From the NCBI GenBank assembly GCA_031290855.1, contig JAISLM010000084.1, forward strand, positions 1-25,945: a stretch of DNA of 25,945 nucleotides, in the 5' to 3' direction. The notes below the pieces were generated by a model, which searched no databases, was not told the DNA's origin, and saw nothing but the letters and a program-made list of their open reading frames with translations. The translations under genes and the position numbers were made by a program. Origin of the DNA: Spirochaetaceae bacterium. Its GTDB lineage: Bacteria > Spirochaetota > Spirochaetia > Treponematales > Breznakiellaceae. Shown one piece after another: positions 1 through 6,816 of this stretch; the first letter of the stretch is position 1, and each line of letters starts with the position of its first letter.

Positions 1-190
1 TTTATTCGCAGTGGGGTCTGCTCCCCCGCCCCTTGGGGCGGTTAGAGTGGGTAGCAACTACAAAAAAATTGTAGTAGACGGGTTTGCGAGCAAACAAGGT
101 TTGCTATGCAAACCCCCACAGATGATAAATTTCCGCAGCCGATCGAAGCCCGTAGACAATGCAACGCTTATAAGATACCCCGCCGCCACA
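1..190 (+). repeat. Modular interspersed repeat, TTTATTCGCA family, copy 1
   Basis: The block starts with TTTATTCGCA, followed by a GGGG/CCCC hairpin (GGGGTCTGCTCCCCC) and ends near a conserved ACAAGATGCCCCGCC-like segment (here ATAAGATACCCCGCC at about 170-184). Related blocks start at 10589 and 18701, and parts recur at 8728 and, inverted, at 15222. The segment around 137-184 matches the inverted copy at 15300-15345. No gene is visible in 1-408; open frames here are translated repeat. The rest of the gap (190-408) holds a 7-bp hairpin at 231-247 (AGCCGCC, loop GAA, GGCGGCT) and nothing else that I recognise. Confidence 0.65.
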
Positions 191-434
191 CGGTGGTCGG
201 CGAGGCGGGAACTGGAGATAATGAATGATGAGCCGCCGAAGGCGGCTGTTTAATGATTAATAATGAGAATGAGTAGTGGACGAAAAATGATGGAGGGTGG
301 AAGGGGGAACGGGTGGGGAAGCCGTCTAACTCCATTTTAGGTAAATCAGGGGAAGAATGTCCGGCAAAACCACTTGAGGCGATTTTGTCCCATTATTCAT
401 TATTAATCGAGGCTTTCCCAAAACTTCAGTTTTT

Positions 435-524
435 GGGAGACAAGCTTTGCTTGGGAGACAAGCTTTGCTTGGGAGACAAGCTTTGTTTGGGAGACAAGCT
501 TTGCTTGGGAGACAAGCTTTGCTT
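435..524. repeat. 18-bp tandem repeat, five units
   Basis: Five consecutive 18-bp units GGGAGACAAGCTTTGCTT at 435, 453, 471, 489 and 507; the third has one substitution (TTGTTT). Each unit holds an inverted repeat ACAAGC-TTT-GCTTG. The related element at 3651 has a single unit (GACAAGCTTCGCTTGTCC). The unit length is a multiple of three, so translated frames are open, but this is not evidence for a gene. Confidence 0.9.
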
Positions 525-548
525 GTCCAACTACCCTAGATTTATATG

Positions 549-583
549 AAAAAGCGGTCCTTAGTCCGGTTAGACCGCTTTTT
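549..583. terminator. Bidirectional Rho-independent terminator-like hairpin
   Basis: AAAAAGCGGTC (549-559) pairs perfectly with GACCGCTTTTT (573-583) around a 13-nt loop, giving A and T tracts on both sides. It lies inside the MITE-like element at 409-625, just upstream of the metallopeptidase gene, so transcription entering that gene from further upstream would meet it. Confidence 0.7.
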
Positions 584-646
584 CGGAAGCTTTTCTCAAA
601 ATCAAACGGGTTTTGGGAAAAGCTCAATCAGTAGGAGAGCGTGGTA

Positions 647-3600
647 TTGCGTAAGAAACTTCTTTTTTTGGTTTTGCTTGGGGCGGCGCTGGAGGCGGTT
701 CCGCTGGCGGCCCAGCATTTTGGGCCGTTCCAGGCGCTGCGCGTACTGGTGACGGAGCATTTCGAGCTGATATTTTCCGCGAAGTCCGAAGCTACGGCGC
801 GGAAGCTGGCCGCGCGCGCGGACGCGCTTTACGAGGAGGCCTCCTCGCTGACCGGTATAACGCTCGGTCGCAGGGTGCCTGTCGTTATTACGCCGGAAAC
901 TGACGAACACAACGGCTACATGAACCCGCTGCCATACCCGCACATCGTCGTTTTCGACACGCCGGCATCCATAGAATGGACGGTCTTTTCCAACTCGATC
1001 GAGGCGCTGTTCTTTCACGAGATGACGCACGCGGTCACGGGCAGCACTCGCGGCAGGGCGGAAGAATTTTTTTACCGTATTTTCGGCGGCTGGGTCTATC
1101 CTTCCGCACTCACCGCCCCCTGGTTTATGATAGAGGGCGCGGCGGTCAGCTTCGAGAGTCTGGACGGCACGGGCCGCGCCAACGACCCGCTCGTGAAGCA
1201 CAGGCTGAGGCAGGACATCCTTGAAAACCGCTTCAAGACGCCGTTTCAGGCGGAGGGTGTCTGGGACTTGCCGCAGCGGGGCAACGTTTACTACAACTAC
1301 GGAGGCCTCTTCAGCGCGTACCTGCAAAGAGTGTACGGGATGGAAAAGTACGGCGAGCTGTGGCGCGAGATGGGACGGAGCTTCCATCCGTCGATTGTCT
1401 TTTACAATTCCGGCTTCTACCACATTTTCAAAAAGGTGTACGGCGTTCCGATCCTTGACTGCTGGAACGCTTTCAGGGAGAGCCTGACCCTTGAAGGCGT
1501 CGTGGAAAACGGCGAGGGCGCGGTTTACGGCGGAAAGAGCGCGATAAAGGATATTGTTGCGGGAGCCGGGAAACTGTTCTTCATCGACAGTCTTGCCGCA
1601 AAGGTGCTGGTCTACGATACCGAAACCGGCAGAACGGGGACGGCACTGCCGGTGGACGGCTCCGCTTACGCACTGGACCTGTCGCCGGACGGCAAACGGC
1701 TGCTCGTGTCGGCCTACCAAAGACTGGGCGCCGTATCGGGGCAGTTTTCCCGTGCAATCGTTGTCGAGTATGACGCGGAAAGCGGTTTCCGCACGGGCCG
1801 CGAATGGCGGGGCCTGTACGGGGCGCGCTATTTCAGAGACGGGGTAGTGGCTCTTAACTCCGATACGCACCTCTCCCACCTCGTCTACAGGCCGGGCGGC
1901 GACAGGAAGGGCCGGCAGGAGGAGATACTGCTACGCGGGAGCGAAACGCTGCTGTTTTCAAACCCTTCGCCGCTTGACGGGGACTGGATAGCCTTCACTT
2001 CCGCTAAGGCCGGCGTCCGCGAGCTTTCCCTCTTCAACTACAAAACACGGGCCGTGTACTCGATACGAGGGGAGGACGCCTCCGGAAAGGACAGGTGGCG
2101 GTACATGAGGGGCCTGCGTTTTTCGGACGGGCGGCTTTACTTTTCATACAACGACGACGACAGGATGTACAAGCTCGCTTCCGTCTTGATAAGCGCCTTG
2201 CCGGAGGGAGACGGCGCCGGCGCGGAGGAGGACGCCGTCATACTGGGGTATTTCAGCGGGGTCGATCTTTCAGGCGGCGTCTTTTACCCGGTTTCCCAGC
2301 GTGGAGAGGTCTATTACGGCGCGTCGTTTTCCGTCTGGGACAGGATCATGAGATTCCCGCGTGGCGCATCGGAAGGAGAGGCGGAGGAGCTGGGCCTGGC
2401 GCGCTGGCCGGTGATAGCGGAGGGGCCTGGCGGCGCGCCTGATACGGCGCGGCCTCCCCCTGCCAAACCTTACAACCCGCTCAAATACCTCAACCCGTTT
2501 AACCTGTGGATTCCGTTTCCGCTGGTAAGTCCGGCGGTCAATTCGATATTGATGAACGGGGCGGAGGCATTTCGCGTAAGCGGTAATTTCAAAAACCTGA
2601 GTCTTGACGGGGCCGGTTTTTTTTCGTTCATATCCGACCCTATGGATCAGAACCTGCTTATGTTGTCGCCGGCCTACGATGCCAGGCGTAGCATCGCGCC
2701 CGTAAGCGTCACATGGATCAGCTTCAGCCTGATGTTCCCGCTGACCGTAAACTTTTCCGACATCGTCGATCTGAGCTACGAATCGGCGGACATCCCGGTG
2801 CGGAAAACAAACGTGCAGGTTCAGGGCCAGTACAGGATCCCGCTGGGAAACGAGCGCCTGTCCCTGACCGCCTTGGCGGCCTTCAGGAAGACATGGTATT
2901 TTGCCGGGTCTTCGGACAGTAGCTCGGACGAGGACTCCGCTTACGCCTGGCCCCTGCGAGCGGAAACGGCGTCCGTGACCGCCGGCCTCCATTTTTCCAA
3001 GCTGCTTCTTTCTCCATGGGAGCGTTACGGAAACGGCTTCCTGGAACAGTTCTATGTGAGGATGCCGCTGCCGGACAAGGGCTATCCCAGCCCGCGTTTC
3101 GAGGACGCGCTGAGTCTGTCATCCGAATCGCCGTATATCCTGCGCAAGGTTCCGCTTCTAAAAGATTTCGCGTTCCAGGCCCTTGTATACGGAATTTATG
3201 ATGAAAGCGGCGTAAACTTTCTGGGGCATTCGTCGTCGTATTCGTCGTCAATATTTGAGGGCGCCGCCGTGTCCGAATATGTCCCGGCGGCGCGTCTGTA
3301 TCCGTATCTGTGGCTGGCCGGAGGGGAGTTCAACCTGAGCCCCGTATCGCTGGAGATACAAAAAAACCTTTCGCACCTGTACTTTAACCGCGTATACGCG
3401 AGCGTGGGTTACCGATGGGCGTACACGGGCGGCAAAAGGCTAGCGTACCAAAACATCGTCCTGGACGGCGGTACCAGGCTGCTTCATTCGCTCACCTTTA
3501 CATTGAACAGCCAGATTTCGGTAGTTCCCGTTACGGTTCTGCCGCTAAAGTTGACGTTCAGCCTGCTGGGGGCGCTAAAACTTTCGGCCCTCGATGACGA

Positions 3601-3652
3601 GAGGCACGGCAACCCGCTGTACGTCGGCTGGGGAATATCGGCTAGCTATTGA
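647..3652 (+). CDS. Secreted HExxH metallopeptidase with beta-propeller and barrel-like C-terminus
   Basis: About 1001 residues. A signal peptide (RKK followed by a leucine-rich core, ending LAAQ) indicates export. A gluzincin-type zinc site is visible: HEMTH at about residues 124-128 and a likely third ligand in WFMIEG (Glu about 163), as in peptidase MA-type families. The middle (about 275-590) has propeller-like repeats such as LDLSPDGKRLLVSA. The last ~380 residues are rich in alternating polar/aromatic strands and end in Tyr, as in outer-membrane barrels. The start is uncertain: AGGAG at 633-637 is 9 nt from TTG 647 but only 3 nt from GTG 641; I chose TTG 647 on spacing. No promoter is visible between the upstream hairpin and the ribosome site. 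The gene is convergent with 3808-4494, from which a MITE-like element separates it. Substrate is unknown; the barrel is inferred from composition only. Confidence 0.7.
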   Translation: MRKKLLFLVLLGAALEAVPLAAQHFGPFQALRVLVTEHFELIFSAKSEATARKLAARADALYEEASSLTGITLGRRVPVVITPETDEHNGYMNPLPYPHIVVFDTPASIEWTVFSNSIEALFFHEMTHAVTGSTRGRAEEFFYRIFGGWVYPSALTAPWFMIEGAAVSFESLDGTGRANDPLVKHRLRQDILENRFKTPFQAEGVWDLPQRGNVYYNYGGLFSAYLQRVYGMEKYGELWREMGRSFHPSIVFYNSGFYHIFKKVYGVPILDCWNAFRESLTLEGVVENGEGAVYGGKSAIKDIVAGAGKLFFIDSLAAKVLVYDTETGRTGTALPVDGSAYALDLSPDGKRLLVSAYQRLGAVSGQFSRAIVVEYDAESGFRTGREWRGLYGARYFRDGVVALNSDTHLSHLVYRPGGDRKGRQEEILLRGSETLLFSNPSPLDGDWIAFTSAKAGVRELSLFNYKTRAVYSIRGEDASGKDRWRYMRGLRFSDGRLYFSYNDDDRMYKLASVLISALPEGDGAGAEEDAVILGYFSGVDLSGGVFYPVSQRGEVYYGASFSVWDRIMRFPRGASEGEAEELGLARWPVIAEGPGGAPDTARPPPAKPYNPLKYLNPFNLWIPFPLVSPAVNSILMNGAEAFRVSGNFKNLSLDGAGFFSFISDPMDQNLLMLSPAYDARRSIAPVSVTWISFSLMFPLTVNFSDIVDLSYESADIPVRKTNVQVQGQYRIPLGNERLSLTALAAFRKTWYFAGSSDSSSDEDSAYAWPLRAETASVTAGLHFSKLLLSPWERYGNGFLEQFYVRMPLPDKGYPSPRFEDALSLSSESPYILRKVPLLKDFAFQALVYGIYDESGVNFLGHSSSYSSSIFEGAAVSEYVPAARLYPYLWLAGGEFNLSPVSLEIQKNLSHLYFNRVYASVGYRWAYTGGKRLAYQNIVLDGGTRLLHSLTFTLNSQISVVPVTVLPLKLTFSLLGALKLSALDDERHGNPLYVGWGISASY

Positions 3653-3808
3653 GGCTTTCCAAAAACTGAAGTTTTGGGGAGACAAGCTTCGCTTGTCCAG
3701 CAACCTTGAAATTCGCGGTTTTGCACGGATGAAAACCGGAAAAACTGCAAGAGTCTGTCCCAAAACCGTGCGCGTTAGCGCACAGTCAATTAGTTTTGGG
3801 GCAGGCTC
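3651..3808. mobile_element. MITE-like element 2 with inverted termini and TATT duplication
   Basis: The left end GAGGCTTTCCAAAAAC (3651-3666) and the right end GTTTTGGGGCAGGCTC (3793-3808) are imperfect inverted repeats. TATT flanks both sides (3647-3650 and 3809-3812), consistent with a 4-bp target duplication. The left part contains one hairpin unit GACAAGC-TTC-GCTTGTC homologous to the array at 435-524. The right part is a nested 58-bp inverted repeat. The element supplies bases of the stop codons of both flanking convergent genes (TGA at 3650-3652; TAG on the minus strand at 3810-3808). Confidence 0.65.
3751..3808. repeat. Nested 58-bp inverted repeat
   Basis: GAGTCTGTCCCAAAAC (3751-3766) pairs with GTTTTGGGGCAGGCTC (3793-3808), with mismatches that would be G-U pairs in RNA, and encloses a perfect GTGCGC-GTTA-GCGCAC hairpin (3768-3783). 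The outer arms resemble the termini of the larger element, so this could be a solo inner copy or a rearranged end. It might also serve as a transcription barrier between the convergent genes, although no long U tract follows. Confidence 0.6.
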
Positions 3809-4494
3809 TATTGAAGCGCCCCTCCTACTACCCGGAAAAGTTTCGAGCGGCCCGACTTTCCCGTCTGCTCGATAAGGTTTACGCGCTCAAGGACGTAGGC
3901 CGTTTTGCGGGCGAGGGCGGGCCGTATGCCGGCCCTGCCGGCAAGCGCGGCGGCGGTAAAGGATTCGCCTGATCTGAACGGGACGAACTGCATATAGTCT
4001 TCCGTTCCGTGAAGCGGGATTCTGTGTTTGTAGTTTTCAAGGAACCTGTCCACAATGCTGACGCCGCCCCGCCGCCACGAACCCTTTCCGTCCGCCCTGC
4101 GTTTTTCAAGAACGTCCACGACAACTATCTCGACGGAAATATTGGCGAGGGCCGGCAGGCGCGGCGCGTAGACCAGCGCGTCAAAAAGGTCCCATTTACA
4201 GCCTTTTTTAGGGCTTTTGCGCCGGCGTATCAGCCTGTCGCCGTCGTCGTACAGAGCGATACATTTTTCTTCGATCACCGGATAAACGATCTTGACACGC
4301 GAGCGCCTGCTGAGATCGTCAAGCTTCCTGCGGAGCGGCGCAAAACTGCCGGTCTGTATCTCTATTATATCGCCCCTGTCGTTCACACAATCGCAGACAT
4401 AGCCGCCCGTCTCAACCTCGGTTCCGCCCCCGTACCCCGCGTACATATTTTTCAAGGCGCGGTGCAGGCTGCTTTCATTTTCGACGCCTATCAT
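3808..4494 (-). CDS. Hypothetical protein, possible PD-(D/E)xK-like nuclease fold with C-terminal winged helix
   Basis: 228 residues, start ATG with GGAAGG about 7 nt upstream. I do not recognise a named family. The N-terminal half has acidic residues Glu5/Glu7 in a helix, then Asp35 followed by Glu45-Ile-Gln47 (segment DIIEIQTGSF), a spacing resembling PD-(D/E)xK nuclease cores in which the Lys is replaced by Gln. Residues about 180-225 look like a winged helix (FTAAALAGRAGIRPALARKT). Many Arg/Lys residues fit a nucleic-acid binder. It lies 20 bp after the membrane protein gene on the same strand, probably one operon. Its stop codon TAG is formed at the right edge of the MITE-like element. 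The nuclease idea is inference from motif spacing only. Confidence 0.6.
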   Translation of the reverse strand: MIGVENESSLHRALKNMYAGYGGGTEVETGGYVCDCVNDRGDIIEIQTGSFAPLRRKLDDLSRRSRVKIVYPVIEEKCIALYDDGDRLIRRRKSPKKGCKWDLFDALVYAPRLPALANISVEIVVVDVLEKRRADGKGSWRRGGVSIVDRFLENYKHRIPLHGTEDYMQFVPFRSGESFTAAALAGRAGIRPALARKTAYVLERVNLIEQTGKSGRSKLFRVVGGALQ

Positions 4495-4514
4495 CTAAAG
4501 GCCTTCCGCCCGCG

Positions 4515-5342
4515 CTAGACCCACAGGTACATACGGCGGAGCTGGGCGCCTGAATACCATACGCCAAAGAACAAAAGGACCGCGCCGGACACAAGGGTGA
4601 TCCATGTATCCGCCGACAACAACATCTTGCGTCCTATCGCTGCGGCAAGTATGCCCAGGGCGATAAAATAGTATTCGTGGCTGCCCCGCGTATACGCGCC
4701 GGAGACGAAGCATAGTATCGACAACACCACTATCACGGAGTTGACGATTCCGAAGGTGGAGGAAAACCCGGTAAGCGGATAGAGGCTCGTATCGTAAGCG
4801 AAACTGTCTATCGGCATCCGTATCGCGAATAGCAGCGCGGCCAGGATCATCGGGAAAATAATCGTTTCTTCCCGTCGTATTTTTAGGCCGGACACGTACA
4901 GCCCGGCGGCAAACAGCGCGAACAGCCCGTAAAACCTGCCGAAAACCATAAGCCGCGACGTTATCAGAGGGATGTAGCCCGACAAGCGCAGCACCGTTTT
5001 CAGCGGTATCGCGATACGCAGAATTTCAAACGCGAATGAAAACAAGAACATCCCAAAAAGGCGCGCTTCTATAGCCTGTGTCTTTTCAAAAAAGTAAAAC
5101 AACAGAATTTGTGTGACGAAAGCGAACAGCACAGCCGTTCCTATGCCGGCAAAGGCCGCGTAAGGCGCGGGCGGCGGTAAAAGCCCCGCGATTAAGCCGC
5201 TGACGCTTCTTTGCGCCGCTTTGCCGATCAGATCGTTGTAGACCGGCAAGGTATCCCGCGCGAACACCGCAAAAACGAACAGCGTCAAAAACGACACCGC
5301 GATACCCGCTTTCAAAAAAACTATGTGCCTGGAAATTGTCAT
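4515..5342 (-). CDS. Polytopic inner-membrane protein, unknown function
   Basis: 275 residues when started at ATG 5342 (MTISRHIVFLKAG). The open frame extends 14 codons upstream, but those codons overlap a well-formed promoter (TTGCGA, 17 nt, TATAAT at 5356-5384), so the shorter start is preferred. About seven to eight hydrophobic segments span almost the whole protein, with one polar N-terminal loop (around DTLPVYNDLIGKAAQ). Length, hydropathy and lack of catalytic motifs say only that it is an integral membrane protein; I do not recognise the family. It is probably cotranscribed with the nuclease-like gene 20 bp downstream. With the TSS expected near 5349, the leader would be about 7 nt and there is no Shine-Dalgarno site. 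Confidence 0.7.
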   Translation of the reverse strand: MTISRHIVFLKAGIAVSFLTLFVFAVFARDTLPVYNDLIGKAAQRSVSGLIAGLLPPPAPYAAFAGIGTAVLFAFVTQILLFYFFEKTQAIEARLFGMFLFSFAFEILRIAIPLKTVLRLSGYIPLITSRLMVFGRFYGLFALFAAGLYVSGLKIRREETIIFPMILAALLFAIRMPIDSFAYDTSLYPLTGFSSTFGIVNSVIVVLSILCFVSGAYTRGSHEYYFIALGILAAAIGRKMLLSADTWITLVSGAVLLFFGVWYSGAQLRRMYLWV

Positions 5343-5355
5343 AACCGATTGTCCG

Positions 5356-5384
5356 ATTATACCCCGGCCCCGCCCCCCTCGCAA
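5356..5384 (-). promoter_or_regulatory. Sigma70-type promoter, near-leaderless start
   Basis: On the minus strand TTGCGA (5384-5379) is separated by 17 nt from TATAAT (5361-5356). The ATG at 5342 lies 13 nt after the -10 box, leaving a leader of about 7 nt. The hexamers and spacing are seen directly; activity is inferred. Confidence 0.6.
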
Positions 5385-5816
5385 GCCGCCGTTGCTTTAT
5401 ATATCACAAGCCGCAATAGAAATGCCCTGCCCCTTCTTAAGCGGCGTTAGTGTCTGATCGGCCTTTTGCGGGAAATACAACATCAGAATCGGGCGCTAAA
5501 CAAGCACCGCCTGAAGGCGGCGGTTTTAAACCTGGCACACGGAAAATGAGCCCACGCGCGGCAAGCGCGAACCGAAGGTTTGGCGGGGTGTTAAACCCAT
5601 GCGCGTTTACTTTCGGATCAAAAGGTCCGCAAATTAAACGAATTAACGCGAATTATTGAAACAAGCTCTGTTTAAATTCGCAAAAATTCGCGTAATTCAA
5701 GGTATCATATACCCAATCAGTACGGCTGGGATTTATGTGTGGAATGCGGATTTGTATGGTGGTACGGTATGGAAGCTATGGCGGGGACATCCCGCCGCCC
5801 GCCCGTTGGCCCTGGG
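5385..5816. other. Intergenic stretch without a recognisable gene
   Basis: About 430 bp between the membrane protein promoter and the 3' end of rnz. It contains a GC hairpin ACCGCC-TGAA-GGCGG followed by CGGTTTT near 5506-5526 that could be a weak plus-strand terminator, the 66-bp double-hairpin repeat (5546-5600, inverted), and an AT-rich inverted repeat around TTAACGCGAATT (about 5641-5655) and AATTCGCGTAA (about 5685-5696). Short open frames here have no ribosome site and no recognisable product. Confidence 0.5.
5546..5600 (-). repeat. Double-hairpin repeat, copy 1 (inverted)
   Basis: Minus-strand copy of the family best seen at 18864-18931. The core CGCGCGGCAAGCGCG and CGAACCGAAGGTTTGG is present; the far end (AAAGTCTGG side) is degraded. 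Confidence 0.7.
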
Positions 5817-6743
5817 TCAGTCTTCATACTCTATGCGGTGGACGGCACGGTCACGGCTCAGCGTGGTGTACGGGAATACGGCACTGGCTTCCTTCAAAAG
5901 GACGCTAAGATCGTGGTCGTTGTAGCGGGGGCTGTAATGGATCAGCGCCAGCTTTTTTACGCGGGCGTCCCGCGCAATGCACGCCGCCTGTTCCGCCGTC
6001 ATGTGCCCCTTCTCACAGGCGTCCTCAGACAGCGCCTGCTCAAACATCCCTTCGCATACAAAGAAGTCGGCCTCCTTGACGTTTCCCGCTATGCAGCCGG
6101 AGTAACGCGAATCGGTGACGAACGCGAACTTGCGGCCCTTGCGCGGCGGCCCCATCACATCTTCGGGGCGTACGGTCTCGCCGGAACTTGACAGAACAGT
6201 CTCGCCGTTCTGTAGTTTTGACCAGAGCGGCCCCTTTGGGACGTCTAGGGAGATGGCCTTTTCGGGATAAAACTCCCCGTGACGCATATTCTCTTCAAAC
6301 GTATACCCATAGCAGGGTTTCGTGTGCGACAAAGGGAATGCGAGGACGCGGAAATCCGGTCCCTCGAACACGACGCCCGCCTCCGTGATCTCCCGCACGA
6401 TGATCTCGTAGTTTATGTACATATCGAGCACGTCCATACTTGCCTGGATGTACTCGGATATACGCGGCGGGCCGATGATGTACATCGGATCGTCCCGCTC
6501 AACCTGCGAGGACAACATCAGGAGTCCGGGCAGACCGGTAACATGATCGGCGTGCGTGTGGCTTATAAAGATCGCGGAAATCTTTTTCCAGCGAAGATTC
6601 AGGCGGCGTAGCGAGATCTGTGTCCCCTCTCCGCAATCAAACAAAAACAGGTCTCCTTCCCGCCTCAGCAAAACAGATGTAAGGTGGCGGTGCGGCAGCG
6701 GCATCATGCCTCCGGAGCCCAAGATAAAGGCTTCCATATTCAT
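5817..6743 (-). CDS. rnz: Ribonuclease Z (tRNA 3' endonuclease)
   Basis: 308 residues from ATG 6743, close to the usual ~307 of bacterial RNase Z. It cleaves the 3' trailer from tRNA precursors in the cytoplasm, which matters here because the tRNA-Gln in this window lacks an encoded CCA. The metallo-beta-lactamase zinc motif HTHADH is at residues 62-67, matching the family position, preceded by LFDCGEGTQ. Later ligands fit FVTDSR, GHMTAEQAA and LIHYSPRY. The frame stays open 15 codons further upstream, but TATAAT sits at 6756-6751, so translation should begin at ATG 6743 (MNMEAF) or ATG 6737. No Shine-Dalgarno site precedes these, which suggests a leaderless mRNA. Confidence 0.93.
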   Translation of the reverse strand: MNMEAFILGSGGMMPLPHRHLTSVLLRREGDLFLFDCGEGTQISLRRLNLRWKKISAIFISHTHADHVTGLPGLLMLSSQVERDDPMYIIGPPRISEYIQASMDVLDMYINYEIIVREITEAGVVFEGPDFRVLAFPLSHTKPCYGYTFEENMRHGEFYPEKAISLDVPKGPLWSKLQNGETVLSSSGETVRPEDVMGPPRKGRKFAFVTDSRYSGCIAGNVKEADFFVCEGMFEQALSEDACEKGHMTAEQAACIARDARVKKLALIHYSPRYNDHDLSVLLKEASAVFPYTTLSRDRAVHRIEYED

Positions 6744-6750
6744 TGAAAGT

Positions 6751-6780
6751 ATTATAATCGCTGAACCGTGGAATTTGGAA
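6751..6780 (-). promoter_or_regulatory. rnz promoter, probably leaderless
   Basis: TATAAT (minus strand 6756-6751) lies only 7 nt before ATG 6743, placing the expected TSS on or next to the start codon. The -35 is weak (TTCCAA, minus strand 6780-6775, 18-nt spacing). Confidence 0.55.
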
Positions 6781-6816
6781 GGCCGCACCGCCAGAGGATC
6801 GGGAAGAGGGGATACC

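Larger units (their letters stand above)
409..625. mobile_element. MITE-like element 1 with inverted termini and AATC duplication
   Basis: The left end GAGGCTTTCCCAAAAC (409-424) and the right end GTTTTGGGAAAAGCTC (610-625) are inverted repeats matching at 14 of 16 positions. The element is flanked by AATC on both sides (405-408 and 626-629), which looks like a 4-bp target-site duplication. It has no coding capacity. Its left ~55 bp are shared with the element at 3651-3808; its interior holds five copies of an 18-bp unit and a terminator-like hairpin. Small size, inverted termini, no transposase and a target duplication fit a miniature inverted-repeat transposable element; the mobilising transposase is unknown. 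Confidence 0.6.

Noticed and set aside
435..524. CRISPR array
   Set aside because: The 18-bp units are contiguous without spacers, and no cas genes are present.
313..549. Open frame with LCLGDK repeats
   Set aside because: It is a translation of the 18-bp tandem repeat, with no ribosome site or family.
602..1879. Long open frame antisense to the metallopeptidase
   Set aside because: GC-rich shadow of the real gene on the other strand; no family motif.
2270..2992. Antisense open frame of 240 residues
   Set aside because: Shadow of the same gene; low-complexity Arg/Gly-rich.
5343..5384. Upstream start (MRGGRGRG) for the membrane protein
   Set aside because: Those codons contain the -35 and -10 elements.
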